A DNA stretch of 64,000 nucleotides from Agromyces salentinus (GCF_009749395.1 NZ_WBIR01000002.1:1-64000), one strand, 5' to 3'; positions 35,191-44,656 are shown, counted from the first letter of the stretch. The notes: a model not told the origin generated them from the letters alone. Numbers and translations are program-made.

Positions 35191-36168
35191 TCAGGCGTCG
35201 CGCGGACGCCGGGGGTCGTCGCGCGGCCCCTCGCCGCGGGGCGGCTCGCCGCGCCCGTCGGGACCGTCGCCACGGCGGCGCAGATAGCGCTCGAACTCCT
35301 GCGCGATCGCCTCGCCGCTCGCCTCGGGGGCGTCGACGGCGTCACGTGCCTGCTCGAGCTGCGCGATGTACCCGGCCATGTCCTCGTCGTCGGCCGCGAG
35401 CGCGTTGACCCCGGACTCCCAGGTCTTGGCCTCCTCCTCGAGGGTGCCTCTCGGGATGCTGAGGCCGGTGAGCTCCTCGAGCTTGCCGAGCAGTGCGAGC
35501 ACGGCCTTCGGTGAGGGCGCGTTGTGCACGTAGTGGGGAACGGACGCCCACAACGAGACGGTGGGGATCCCGGCGCGCTCGGCCTGGTCGGCGATGACGC
35601 TGAGGATGCCGACCGGTCCCTCGTAGCTCGAGCGCTCGAGCCCGAGCCGATCCCGGATCTCCCGGTTCTCGCTCGAGGCGAAGACCGAGAGGGGCCTCGT
35701 GTGCGGGGCGTCCGCCAGCATCGCGCCCAGCAGGACCACGCCCTCGATGTCGGCGGCGAGCGCCTGGTCGACGAGTTCTGCGGCGAAGCCCTTCCAGCTC
35801 CGTGCCGGTTCGGCGCCGAGCAGCACGTGCAACGTGTCGGCGCCCGGCCCGCTGACGCGCTCGTCCTCGTCGACCGCGGACGGGTCGAACGGCTGGTCCT
35901 GGGGGAGGAGCGGCGGGCGGTCGGCGGGGCCGTACAGCGCCGCACCTGGCCACTCGATGCGACGAGAGCCGTCGTCGGTCTGCACCACGGTGGGCCTCGT
36001 GAACTGGTAGTCGAAGTAGAGCTCGGGGTCGACCGCGACGATCTCGACGAGCCCGAGCCGCTCGGAGAGCAGCTTCGCAGCCCCGGTCGCCGCCTCGCCG
36101 GCGTCGTTCCACCCCTCGAACGCGACCACGAGCAGTCGTCCGCCCTCGAATCCGGCCGCTTGATCCAC
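35191..36168 (-). CDS. PAC2 family protein
   Basis: 325 residues from GTG 36168. N-terminal LLVVAFEGWNDAGEAATGA and WPGAALYGPADRPP, with SLWASVPHYVH in the second half, match the PAC2 fold. Eukaryotic PAC2 relatives are proteasome assembly chaperones; bacterial members have no proven function. The C-terminus is a charged Arg/Asp/Gly/Pro tail. It is convergent with uppP and divergent from the HAD gene that starts the Pup-proteasome-type neighbourhood. Confidence 0.85.
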   Translation of the reverse strand: MDQAAGFEGGRLLVVAFEGWNDAGEAATGAAKLLSERLGLVEIVAVDPELYFDYQFTRPTVVQTDDGSRRIEWPGAALYGPADRPPLLPQDQPFDPSAVDEDERVSGPGADTLHVLLGAEPARSWKGFAAELVDQALAADIEGVVLLGAMLADAPHTRPLSVFASSENREIRDRLGLERSSYEGPVGILSVIADQAERAGIPTVSLWASVPHYVHNAPSPKAVLALLGKLEELTGLSIPRGTLEEEAKTWESGVNALAADDEDMAGYIAQLEQARDAVDAPEASGEAIAQEFERYLRRRGDGPDGRGEPPRGEGPRDDPRRPRDA

Positions 36169-36230
36169 GCCTGGTGCCCCACTCTCCGCCCGGCGGAGGC
36201 CGGGTCAACTCCAGAATAGGCCGTGCCCCG

Positions 36231-36236
36231 TAGACT
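36231..36236 (+). promoter_or_regulatory. Leaderless -10 element of the HAD-trmI operon
   Basis: TAGACT, 8 nt before GTG 36245. Supports GTG over TTG 36236. Confidence 0.45.
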
Positions 36237-36244
36237 TGACGGTC

Positions 36245-36919
36245 GTGACCACACGCCATCCCGCCGCCGCCCTCTGGGACATGGACGGAACCCTCGTCGA
36301 CACCGAACCGTACTGGATGGCCGCCGAAGAGGAGCTCGTCGGGTCGTTCGGCGGGACCTGGACCCACGAAGACGCGCTCCAGCTGGTCGGCAGCGGCCTC
36401 TGGGAGTCGGCGAAGATCTTCCAGGACCTCGGCGTCGAGCTCGACGCGGACGCGATCGTGGCCTGGCTCACGGAGCGCGTGCGGCAGCAGCTGCACGAGT
36501 TCGGCGTGCCGTGGCGGCCGGGCGCCCGCGAACTGCTCCTCGCGCTCCGCGAGGCATCCGTCCCGACGGCGCTCGTGACCATGTCGGTCCGGGCGATGGC
36601 CGATGACGTCATCAAGGAGATCCCGTTCCACGCGTTCGACGCGATCGTGACCGGCGACTCCGTGACGAATCCGAAGCCGCATCCGGAGCCGTACCTGACG
36701 GCAGCGGGGGAGCTCGGCGTCGACATCGCCGACTGCGTGGCCTTCGAGGACTCGCCCACGGGCGTCGCCTCTGCGGCGGCTGCCGGTGCGATCACGGTCG
36801 GCATCCCCAACATCGTCTCGCTCGACGGGTCTCCCGCGAGCGTGCTCTGGTCCAGCCTCGACGGCCGCACGGTCGCCGACGTCGCGGCCCTGACCGAATC
36901 ACGAAAGGCAACCGCATGA
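36245..36919 (+). CDS. HAD superfamily phosphatase
   Basis: 224 residues. WDMDGTLVDTEPYW (motif I with the second Asp), VTMSVRA (motif II Thr/Ser), NPKPHPEPY (motif III Lys) and FEDSPTG (motif IV). It belongs to the beta-phosphoglucomutase-like HAD subgroup with a helical cap; the substrate is unknown. The stop overlaps the trmI start (ATGA, 36916-36919). This HAD-trmI pairing is conserved upstream of the proteasome region in actinobacteria. Confidence 0.88.
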   Translation: MTTRHPAAALWDMDGTLVDTEPYWMAAEEELVGSFGGTWTHEDALQLVGSGLWESAKIFQDLGVELDADAIVAWLTERVRQQLHEFGVPWRPGARELLLALREASVPTALVTMSVRAMADDVIKEIPFHAFDAIVTGDSVTNPKPHPEPYLTAAGELGVDIADCVAFEDSPTGVASAAAAGAITVGIPNIVSLDGSPASVLWSSLDGRTVADVAALTESRKATA

Positions 36920-37971
36920 GCGAGCAGAGCCGGGGCGAGCGCAGCGGCCCCTTCCTCGTCGGCGATCGCGTGCAGCTGACGGGCCCGAAGGGCCGCATGC
37001 ACACCATCACCCTCGAGTCGGGCAAGATGTTCCACACCCACAAGGGCCTGCTCGCCCACGACGACCTCATCGGCCGGCCCGACGGGTCGGTCGTGAAGAA
37101 CCAGGTCGGCATCGAGTACCTCGCGCTCCGCCCGCTGCTGAGCGACTTCGTCATGTCGATGCCGCGCGGCGCCGCGATCGTCTACCCGAAGGATGCCGCG
37201 CAGATCCTCGCGCAGGCCGACATCTTCCCCGGGGCGACCGTGGTCGAGGCCGGAGTCGGCTCGGGCGCGCTCTCGTTGTGGTTGCTCCGCGCCATCGGTC
37301 CCGCCGGGCGCCTCCTCTCGTTCGAGCGCCGCGAGGACTTCGCGAGCGTCGCGCGCGACAACGTCGCGACCTTCCACGGCGCCGACCCCGAGAACTGGTC
37401 CATCACCCTCGGCGACCTCGCGGAGGTCCTCCCCGACGTCGCGCCCGAGGCATCCGCCGACCGCGTCGTGCTCGACATGCTCGCCCCCTGGGAGTGCCTC
37501 GACGCGGTCTCGACCGCGCTGAAGCCGGGCGGCGTGCTGCTCTGCTACATCGCCACGGCCACCCAACTGTCCCGGGTCGCCGAGGCGATCCGCGCGACGG
37601 GTCAGTACACCGAACCGCAGTCCTCCGAGACGATGGTCCGCGGATGGCACGTGCAGGGCCTCGCCGTCCGGCCCGATCACCGCATGATCGCGCATACCGG
37701 CTTCCTGCTCACGGCACGCAGGCTCGCGCCTGACACGATCCTCCCCGAGCTGAAGCGACGCCCGTCCAAGACCGAGTTCAGCGACGAGGACGTCGAGGCC
37801 TGGACCCCCGGCGCGCTCGGTGAGCGCCAGGTCAGCGACAAGGCGCTCCGCCGTCGCGTGCGGGCGGCGGACGCCGCGGCCACGCGTTCGCGGGACGGCG
37901 ATCACGGTTCCGCATCCGACGGCGACGACCTCGCGGACGCTCCGACCGAACCCTCGACCGAAGTTGAGTAG
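36916..37971 (+). CDS. trmI: tRNA (adenine-N1-)-methyltransferase TrmI
   Basis: 351 residues. N-terminal beta domain (GDRVQLTGPKGRMHTI), then SAM-binding VVEAGVGSGALS and acidic LSFERREDF. It methylates A58 in the T loop of tRNA, as shown for M. tuberculosis Rv2118c. The C-terminal extension past LPELKRRPSK is charged and variable. Translationally coupled to the HAD gene. In related genomes mpa/arc follows trmI; here an FKBP gene follows instead. Confidence 0.92.
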   Translation: MSEQSRGERSGPFLVGDRVQLTGPKGRMHTITLESGKMFHTHKGLLAHDDLIGRPDGSVVKNQVGIEYLALRPLLSDFVMSMPRGAAIVYPKDAAQILAQADIFPGATVVEAGVGSGALSLWLLRAIGPAGRLLSFERREDFASVARDNVATFHGADPENWSITLGDLAEVLPDVAPEASADRVVLDMLAPWECLDAVSTALKPGGVLLCYIATATQLSRVAEAIRATGQYTEPQSSETMVRGWHVQGLAVRPDHRMIAHTGFLLTARRLAPDTILPELKRRPSKTEFSDEDVEAWTPGALGERQVSDKALRRRVRAADAAATRSRDGDHGSASDGDDLADAPTEPSTEVE

Positions 37972-38014
37972 GCTTCTCCCGTCCCTCCCGAGACCCACGA
38001 AGAATCGAGGATCT

Positions 38015-38968
38015 GTGCGCTCGTCCCTCGCGCTCATCGCCACGGCCGGCCTCGTCGCCGTCGCCCTCACCGGCTGCGCCTCGACGCCCGCCTCCGACGA
38101 GGCGTCGAGCCCGGGAGCGACCTCCGGCAGGTCGTCCGAGGCGGTCGCCGTCACCGGCGACTTCGGCGAGCAGCCGAAGGCCTCCTTCCCGACCCCGCTC
38201 GAACCGACCGAGTCGCAGTGCAGCGTGATCGTCGAGGGCACCGGACCGGTGCTCGCCGAGGGCCAGTTGGCACTGGTCGGGTTCGCCGTCTACAACGGGG
38301 CCACCGGCGAGGAGATCGCCACGCAGGGGTTCGACGAGACCGGCCCCGTGCCGATCGCGGCGAACAACCAGCCGATGGTCGGCTTCACGAAGGCGCTCAC
38401 ATGCGCACGTGAGGGCTCACGGGTCGCCGTGGTCATCCCCCCGGAGGACGGCTTCGGACCGAACGGCAACCCGTCGCTGCAGGTCGAGCCGACCGACAGC
38501 CTCGTGCTCGTGATGGACGTCACGCGGGCGTTCCCGCCGCGCGCCGACGGAACACCTCAGCTCACGCGCGACGGCTTCCCGGCCGTCGTCCTCGCACCCG
38601 ACGGCCGCCCGGGCATCACGGTGCCGAAGGCCGACGCACCGGAGGAACTTCAGCAGGAGACCCTGCTCGAGGGCTCGGGCGAGGTCGTCGAAGACGGCGA
38701 CACCGTCGTTGTCAACTACACCGGCGTCCTGTGGGACGAGGGCACCGTCTTCGACTCGAGCTGGGAGAACGGCGCACCGGCCACGTTCACCGTCGGCGAG
38801 GACGCGCAGGTGATCCCCGGCTTCTCCAAGGCGATCATCGGCCAGAAGGTCGGTTCGCAGGTCGGCGTGATCATCCCTCCGGCCGAGGGCTATGGCGATC
38901 AGGGGAATGCCCAGATCCCGGCCGGGTCGACGCTCTTCTTCGTCATCGACATCCTGGGCGTGATCTGA
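38015..38968 (+). CDS. FKBP-type peptidyl-prolyl isomerase lipoprotein
   Basis: 317 residues from GTG 38015. Signal with lipobox VALTGC, then two FKBP-like domains. The C-terminal one is canonical (VVNYTGVLWDEGTVFDSSW, VIPGFSKAIIGQKVGSQVGVIIP, and the GYG...IPAGSTLFFVIDILGV end); the N-terminal one is degenerate. It catalyses prolyl isomerisation or acts as a chaperone at the outer membrane face. A lipoprotein FKBP next to pafBC is the usual actinobacterial arrangement, although pafA is absent here. The longer frame from 37820 is rejected. Confidence 0.9.
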   Translation: MRSSLALIATAGLVAVALTGCASTPASDEASSPGATSGRSSEAVAVTGDFGEQPKASFPTPLEPTESQCSVIVEGTGPVLAEGQLALVGFAVYNGATGEEIATQGFDETGPVPIAANNQPMVGFTKALTCAREGSRVAVVIPPEDGFGPNGNPSLQVEPTDSLVLVMDVTRAFPPRADGTPQLTRDGFPAVVLAPDGRPGITVPKADAPEELQQETLLEGSGEVVEDGDTVVVNYTGVLWDEGTVFDSSWENGAPATFTVGEDAQVIPGFSKAIIGQKVGSQVGVIIPPAEGYGDQGNAQIPAGSTLFFVIDILGVI

Positions 38969-39013
38969 TCCGGCGTCCTCGCGCGACCGGGCGACCGGGC
39001 GCGCAGGCGTGGG

Positions 39014-39019
39014 TAAGAT
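39014..39019 (+). promoter_or_regulatory. Leaderless -10 element of pafB
   Basis: TAAGAT is followed by 7 nt and GTG 39027; one of the best TANNNT matches in the window. Confidence 0.5.
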
Positions 39020-39026
39020 CGCTCCT

Positions 39027-40055
39027 GTGACCGGTGCGCGAGCGAAGCCAGACGTGAGGATCCCGGTCGAGGACCGCCTGTTCTCGCTGGTCCTCGCCCT
39101 CCTCGCGACCGAGACGGGGCTGCTGAAGGCCGAGATCCTCTCGACCGTGCGCGGCTACGCCGAGCGCTACGACCGGCACGGCGGCAACGCGAACCTCGAG
39201 CGCCAGTTCGAGCGCGACAAGGACGAGATCCGCGAACTCGGCATCCCGCTCGAGACCGTCGAGTCGCCGGATCGACCGGGCGACAACCAGGCCCTGCGCT
39301 ACCGCATCCCCAAGGGCCAGTACGACCTGCCGGACGAGGTCCGCTTCACGCCCGACGAGCTCGCGCTGCTCGGCCTGGCGGGGGAGGTCTGGCGCGGCGT
39401 CTCGCTCTCCGAGGACTCCCGCAGAGCGCTCACCAAGATCCGCGGCCTCGGCATCGAGCCGCGCGAGCCGGTCATCGGCTACGCCCCGAGGCTGCGGGTG
39501 CGCGATGCCGCGTTCGAACCGCTGCGGATGGCGCTCGATCGACGCCAGCAGGTGCGCTTCCAGTACCTCAAACCGGGCGAAGTCGCCCCGCGTCGTCGTC
39601 GGGTCAACCCGTATGCCGTCGTGCTGCACGAGGGCCGCTGGCACCTGCACGGCCTCGATGTGGACGCCGACGGGCTGCGCACGTTCCTGCTCTCGCGCAT
39701 CGTCGGCCCGGTCGAGATCCTCGCGAGCACGAGCTTCGACGCACCGCCCGAGGGCGTGCAGGACCGCATCCTCGCCGAACTCGACGAGTTGCGCCTGAGC
39801 AATGCCGCGGACCTCGCCGTCACGGCCGGCAGCGACGCGGAGGTCCGGCTCGGCAAGCGCGCGGTGCGCGGTGACGAGGATGCGGGCGTCATCCGCCTGC
39901 ACTTCACCGATGTCGACGCCTTCGCCGACGAGCTCGCCGCCTACGGCCCCGAGGTCCGCGTCCTCACCCCCGAGTCGCTCCGCGACGCCGTGCGCGACCG
40001 CCTCCGCATCGTCGCCGAGGCCCACGCCGCCACCGGATCGGAGGCCGGCCGATGA
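39027..40055 (+). CDS. pafB: PafB, WYL-domain transcriptional activator subunit
   Basis: 342 residues. N-terminal winged helix-turn-helix (ERQFERDKDEIRELGIPLE), then the WYL sensor core around VRFQYLKPGEVAPRRRRVNPYAV and the WCX extension. In M. smegmatis PafB with PafC activates many DNA-damage genes independently of LexA, with the WYL domain sensing single-stranded DNA. GTG 39027 is used because of the adjacent -10. It overlaps pafC (ATGA, 40052-40055). Confidence 0.93.
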   Translation: MTGARAKPDVRIPVEDRLFSLVLALLATETGLLKAEILSTVRGYAERYDRHGGNANLERQFERDKDEIRELGIPLETVESPDRPGDNQALRYRIPKGQYDLPDEVRFTPDELALLGLAGEVWRGVSLSEDSRRALTKIRGLGIEPREPVIGYAPRLRVRDAAFEPLRMALDRRQQVRFQYLKPGEVAPRRRRVNPYAVVLHEGRWHLHGLDVDADGLRTFLLSRIVGPVEILASTSFDAPPEGVQDRILAELDELRLSNAADLAVTAGSDAEVRLGKRAVRGDEDAGVIRLHFTDVDAFADELAAYGPEVRVLTPESLRDAVRDRLRIVAEAHAATGSEAGR

Positions 40056-41041
40056 GTCCGCGCCGCCAGGCGCTCCGGGCGCCGGACAAGCTCGTGTTCC
40101 TGCTCTCCCTCGTGCCCTACCTCATCGAGCAGCAGGTGGTCGGCGTCGATGAGGCCGCGGCGCACTTCGGCGTGCCCGAGGAGCAGATCCGCGAGGCGGT
40201 CCGCCTCATCGCGATGTCGGGCCTGCCCGGCGACACGGGCACCTACCAGTCGAACGACCTCTTCGACATCGACTGGGACGCGTTCGAGGAGGGCGACGAG
40301 ATCGTCATCGTCCACCACGTCGCGATCGACGAGGCCCCGCGCCTGGCCGCACGCGAGGCGGCGGCGCTCATCGCGGGCCTGCAGTACCTCGCCGCGCTGC
40401 CCGAGAACGCCGACAGCAGCGCCCTGGCCTCGCTCATGGCGAAGCTGCGGGCCGGCGCGTCGGCGACGCCCTCGGGTCTCGCCGTCGCCGAGCCCGCTGC
40501 GGATGCCTCCCTCGCGCGCATCCGCGAGGCGATCACGAGCGGCCGGCAGCTCGAGTTCGACTACCTGAACGCGCGAGGCGAGGCGGGCCGGCGACGTGCC
40601 GACCCGCTGCGCATCCTCTCGCAGGACGCCGACTGGTACCTGCAGGCCTACTGCCACACCCGTGAGGACGTCCGCAACTTCCGCGTCGACCGCATGAGCT
40701 CGGTCCTCGTGACCGACGAGCCCGTGGGCGACCACGCGGGCCTCGAGGTGCCCGAGACGCTCTTCCAGGGCTCGTCCTCCGACCTCGACGTCGTCGTCGA
40801 CGTCGCGGCCGAGGCGCTGCCCCTGCTGGCCGACTACCTGGCGGATTCCTCATCGCAACCGGTCGGCGACCGGCTGCGCGTGACCCTCCGCCTCGCGCAC
40901 GTGCACGGCCTCAAGCGCCTGGTCGCGGGTCTGCCTGGTCTCGTGACGGTCGTGGCGCCGGCCGACGCGCGTGCGGCCGTGGCCGAGTGGGCGTCGGCAG
41001 GACTTCGTGGCTACGAGGAGACATCCGTCCCCGAGTCGTGA
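40052..41041 (+). CDS. pafC: PafC, WYL-domain transcriptional activator subunit
   Basis: 329 residues. N-terminal helix-turn-helix (LPYLIEQQVVGVDEAAAHFGV), WYL core LEFDYLNARGEAGRRRADPL and DWYLQAYCHTREDVRNFRVDR, then WCX. Partner of PafB in the damage-response activator. Start coupled to pafB. It is 61 bp upstream of tatA. Confidence 0.93.
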   Translation: MSPRRQALRAPDKLVFLLSLVPYLIEQQVVGVDEAAAHFGVPEEQIREAVRLIAMSGLPGDTGTYQSNDLFDIDWDAFEEGDEIVIVHHVAIDEAPRLAAREAAALIAGLQYLAALPENADSSALASLMAKLRAGASATPSGLAVAEPAADASLARIREAITSGRQLEFDYLNARGEAGRRRADPLRILSQDADWYLQAYCHTREDVRNFRVDRMSSVLVTDEPVGDHAGLEVPETLFQGSSSDLDVVVDVAAEALPLLADYLADSSSQPVGDRLRVTLRLAHVHGLKRLVAGLPGLVTVVAPADARAAVAEWASAGLRGYEETSVPES

Positions 41042-41102
41042 GTCGTCGTCACTCCGAACAGGTAGAGTGGCAGCCACATCCCCGTCAGAATTGGACGCCG
41101 CA

Positions 41103-41353
41103 TGTTCGCAAACCTCACCGGATGGCACTTCCTGATCATCCTGGTCATCATCCTCCTGCTCTTCGGCGCGCCGAAGCTTCCGGCGCTCGCGCGGAGCCTC
41201 GGGCAGTCGATGAAGATCCTCAAGTCCGAGGTTCGCGACCCCGACTCCGAGAAGGCCGGCACCGCGACCGACGCCGGCGACGACGCCGTGGCCAAGCCCG
41301 CGGCGACCACGGCCGAGGGCACGAAGAAGCCCGATCCGTCCTCGGGCGCCTGA
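41103..41353 (+). CDS. tatA: Twin-arginine translocase subunit TatA
   Basis: 83 residues. Short N-terminal helix GWHFLIILVIILLLFG, hinge FGAPKLPALARSLGQSMKI, then an amphipathic helix and acidic/Ala-rich tail. Forms the translocation pore for folded proteins with TatC. A possible -10 TAGAGT (41063-41068) gives a leader of about 28 nt. Only 4 bp separate it from tatC. Confidence 0.95.
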
Positions 41354-41357
41354 CCCG

Positions 41358-42176
41358 ATGTCCGCGACCACGGCTCGCGGAGAGAAGAACCGCGAGCGGC
41401 GGATGTCGCTCGGCGCGCATCTGATCGAGCTCCGCAAGAGACTCTTCATCGCGGCGATCGCGATCGTGGCGGGCGCGATCGTGGGTTGGATCCTCACCGA
41501 CCTGTTCGTCTGGGACGCCATCCAGGACCCGGTGCTGAAGGCCGCGGAAGCCCAGGGCCATGGTGCCGAAGGCGCTCCCGGCGGAACGAGCATCGTCTTC
41601 CCGACGATCTCGAGCGCATTCGACCTGCGCCTGCAACTCGCCTTCACCATCGGCATCGTGATCTCGAGTCCGGTCTGGCTGTACCAGATCTTCGCCTTCC
41701 TGGTGCCCGGGCTGAACACCCGAGAGCGACGCTTCACGCTGGGCTTCTTCGCATCCGCGATCCCGCTGTTCCTGGCCGGATGCGCCGCCGGATGGTTCGT
41801 GCTCCCGAACATCGTGCGGCTCATGACGAGCTTCGTCCCCGAGGGCGGCGAGAGCCTGCTGACCGCGAAGGAATACCTCGACTTCGTGCAGAAGCTCGTG
41901 ATCGCGATCGGCATCGCCTTCGTGCTGCCCGTCTTCATCGTGCTCCTGAACTTCGCGGGGGTCATCACGGCCGCGTCGATCATCAAGTCCTGGCGCATCG
42001 CCATCCTCGTGATCGTCCTCTTCACGGCCATCGCGACCCCGTCGGCCGACGTGGTGTCCATGTTCATGCTCGCGATCCCCATGATCGGGCTGTACTTCCT
42101 GGCGTGGTTCATCGCCCACCTGCACGATCGCCGTGTCGAGCGCCGAAACCGCGAGGAGTTCGGCGCGGCTGTCTAG
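41358..42176 (+). CDS. tatC: Twin-arginine translocase subunit TatC
   Basis: 272 residues with six hydrophobic helices. N-terminal RRMSLGAHLIELRKRLF (signal-peptide receptor site with the conserved Glu), FPTISSAFDLRLQLAF, and FLVPGLNTRERR. It recognises RR signal peptides. Follows tatA directly; its TAG stop is embedded in the -10 of the helY-like gene. Confidence 0.95.
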   Translation: MSATTARGEKNRERRMSLGAHLIELRKRLFIAAIAIVAGAIVGWILTDLFVWDAIQDPVLKAAEAQGHGAEGAPGGTSIVFPTISSAFDLRLQLAFTIGIVISSPVWLYQIFAFLVPGLNTRERRFTLGFFASAIPLFLAGCAAGWFVLPNIVRLMTSFVPEGGESLLTAKEYLDFVQKLVIAIGIAFVLPVFIVLLNFAGVITAASIIKSWRIAILVIVLFTAIATPSADVVSMFMLAIPMIGLYFLAWFIAHLHDRRVERRNREEFGAAV

Positions 42177-42179
42177 GCT
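42174..42179 (+). promoter_or_regulatory. Leaderless -10 element of the helY-like gene
   Basis: TAGGCT, 6 nt before ATG 42186. The TAG is also the tatC stop codon. Confidence 0.45.
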
Positions 42180-42185
42180 GAGGGG

Positions 42186-44618
42186 ATGAGCCTCTCGCCG
42201 GCCGAACGGTACGCCCTGTCGCGCGAACAGCGCCGACGCCCCCGACTCCAGGACTTCGCCGCCGCGCAGCGATTCGACCTCGACCCCTTCCAGCGCGCCG
42301 CGTGCGGCGCGCTGGACGAGGGCCGAAGCGTGCTCGTCGCCGCACCCACGGGCGCGGGCAAGACGGTCGTCGCGGAGTTCGCCGTGTACTTGGCGATGCA
42401 GGAGACGGGCGCGAAGGTGTTCTACACGACGCCGATCAAGGCCCTCTCGAACCAGAAGTACCAGGAGTTCGTCGAGACGTGGGGCCACGAGGACGTCGGG
42501 CTGCTCACGGGCGACACCAACGTCAACTCGAACGCGCGCATCGTCGTCATGACGACCGAGGTGCTGCGGAACATGCTCTACGCCGAGTCACCGACGCTCG
42601 ACCGCCTCGCCTACGTCGTCATGGACGAGGTGCACTACCTGGCCGACCGGTTCCGCGGCGCGGTCTGGGAGGAAGTGATCATCCACCTGCCCGAGGCGGT
42701 CAGGCTCGTCTCGCTCAGCGCGACGGTGTCCAACGCCGAGGAGTTCGGCGACTGGCTGCAGGCCGTCCGCGGCGACACGGACGTCATCGTCTCGGAGGAT
42801 CGCCCGGTTCCCCTCGAGCAGCACGTCCTGGTCAAGGCGAAGCTCGTGGACCTGTTCGACTCCTCGGGCACCGCTGCGACGAACCGGGTCAATCCCGAGC
42901 TCATGCAGCTCGCCCGCGCCGGCGGGCGATCGATCACCTCGCGTTCGGCCCGAGGCCGCCGAGGCGGCGACCGTGGCCGATTCCATCAGGGCGGCGGGCA
43001 GGGCACCGGCCGCATCGACCGACCCGAGGTCGTCGACCTCCTGCACGGCAAGCACCTGCTCCCGGCGATCTTCTTCATCTTCTCCCGTGCGGGCTGCGAC
43101 CAGGCCGTCCGGCAGGTGCTCCGCTCCGGCATCCGCCTGACCGAGACGGCCGAACGCGACGAGATCCGGGGCATCGTCGAGTCGCGCGTGCAGATGCTCC
43201 GCGACGAGGACCTCGCCGTCCTCGGCTACTGGGACTGGCTCGAGGGGCTGCAGCGCGGCGTCGCCGCACACCACGCCGGAATGCTGCCCGCCTTCAAGGA
43301 GGTGGTCGAGGAGCTCTTCCAGAGGAAGCTGCTGAAGGTCGTCTTCGCCACCGAGACGCTCGCGCTCGGCGTCAACATGCCGGCGCGATCCGTGGTGCTC
43401 GAGAAGCTCGAGAAGTTCAACGGCGAGGCTCGCGTCCCCATCACGCCGGGGGAGTACACCCAGCTCACCGGTCGAGCCGGGCGCCGGGGCATCGACGTCG
43501 AGGGGCATTCGGTCATCCAATGGGTCGACGGGCTCGATCCCGAGTCGGTCGCCGCCCTGGCCTCACGGCGCAGCTACCCGATGAACTCGAGCTTCAAGCC
43601 GACCTACAACATGGCCGTGAACCTCGTCGACCAGTTCGGTCGCGAGCGCACGCGCCAGATCCTCGAGCTCTCGTTCGCCCAGTTCCAGGCCGACCGCGCC
43701 GTGGTCGACCTCGCGCGCACGCTGCGCAAGCAGGAGGAGTCCATGGCGGGCTTCGAGCAGGCGATGCAGTGCCATCTGGGCGACTTCTCGGAGTACGCCG
43801 CCATCCGCCGACGCATCGGCGACCTCGAGCGCCAGGCGTCGAAGGGCAATTCGACGCACGGCCAGCGCGAGCGGATGCAGCGCGACCTCGTGGCCGCCCG
43901 AAAGCAGATGCGGGCGCATCCGTGCCACGGCTGCGCCGAGCGGGAGCAGCATGCCCGCTGGGCGGAGCGCTGGTGGCGCCTGCATCGCGAGCACGAGCAG
44001 CTCTCGCGTCAGATCCACAGCCGTACGGGGCAGATCGCGAAGCGGTTCGACCGGGTTGCGGAGGTGCTCGAGATCCTCGGCTACTTCGAGCGCGCCGACG
44101 ACGGGTCGCTCGTCTCCACCTCGGCCGGCCGCATCCTGAAGCGCATCTACGGCGAGCGCGACCTCCTGGTTGCCGAATGCCTGCGGCACGGGTACTGGAA
44201 CGGCCTGGACGCGCCCTCCGTCGCGGCGATGGCGGTCTCCCTGATCTACGAACCCCGCCGTGACGATCGCGGCGAGCAGTTCCGGCTGCCCCGCGGACGG
44301 TTCCGGGACGCGTTCGAGCGCACGACCGACGTGTGGGCGCATCTCGACGACCTCGAGCGCGACCACCGGCTCGCCGGCAGCGAGGTCCCGTCACCGGCGC
44401 TGGCCGTGGCCATGCACGCCTGGGCGAGCGGGGCCGGCCTCGGCGCCGTGCTCGGCGACACCGACCTCGCGGCGGGCGACTTCGTCCGCGTGGCGAAGCA
44501 GGTGGTCGACCTGCTCGACCAGATCTCCATCGTCGCCGATGCCGAACTCGGGGCGACGGCGCGCGCGGCCATCGACCTGGTCCGCCGCGGCGTGGTCGCC
44601 TACGACGTGGCGGGGTGA
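42186..44618 (+). CDS. helY: HelY/Ski2-like DEAD/DEAH RNA helicase
   Basis: 810 residues. Motif I APTGAGKTVVAEFA, motif II MDEVHYLADRFRG, motif III SLSATVSNAEEFG, motif VI QLTGRAGRRGIDVEG. The C-terminal part contains the DSHCT-like domain. An Arg/Gly-rich insertion (residues about 245-275, SARGRRGGDRGRF) resembles RNA-binding RGG tracts. Orthologous by position and motifs to M. tuberculosis HelY beside tatAC. Expected to act in RNA processing or decay. Confidence 0.92.
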   Translation: MSLSPAERYALSREQRRRPRLQDFAAAQRFDLDPFQRAACGALDEGRSVLVAAPTGAGKTVVAEFAVYLAMQETGAKVFYTTPIKALSNQKYQEFVETWGHEDVGLLTGDTNVNSNARIVVMTTEVLRNMLYAESPTLDRLAYVVMDEVHYLADRFRGAVWEEVIIHLPEAVRLVSLSATVSNAEEFGDWLQAVRGDTDVIVSEDRPVPLEQHVLVKAKLVDLFDSSGTAATNRVNPELMQLARAGGRSITSRSARGRRGGDRGRFHQGGGQGTGRIDRPEVVDLLHGKHLLPAIFFIFSRAGCDQAVRQVLRSGIRLTETAERDEIRGIVESRVQMLRDEDLAVLGYWDWLEGLQRGVAAHHAGMLPAFKEVVEELFQRKLLKVVFATETLALGVNMPARSVVLEKLEKFNGEARVPITPGEYTQLTGRAGRRGIDVEGHSVIQWVDGLDPESVAALASRRSYPMNSSFKPTYNMAVNLVDQFGRERTRQILELSFAQFQADRAVVDLARTLRKQEESMAGFEQAMQCHLGDFSEYAAIRRRIGDLERQASKGNSTHGQRERMQRDLVAARKQMRAHPCHGCAEREQHARWAERWWRLHREHEQLSRQIHSRTGQIAKRFDRVAEVLEILGYFERADDGSLVSTSAGRILKRIYGERDLLVAECLRHGYWNGLDAPSVAAMAVSLIYEPRRDDRGEQFRLPRGRFRDAFERTTDVWAHLDDLERDHRLAGSEVPSPALAVAMHAWASGAGLGAVLGDTDLAAGDFVRVAKQVVDLLDQISIVADAELGATARAAIDLVRRGVVAYDVAG

Positions 44619-44656
44619 GCGGAGCAGGCGCTCGCGACCTCCCAGTGAACTGGACC

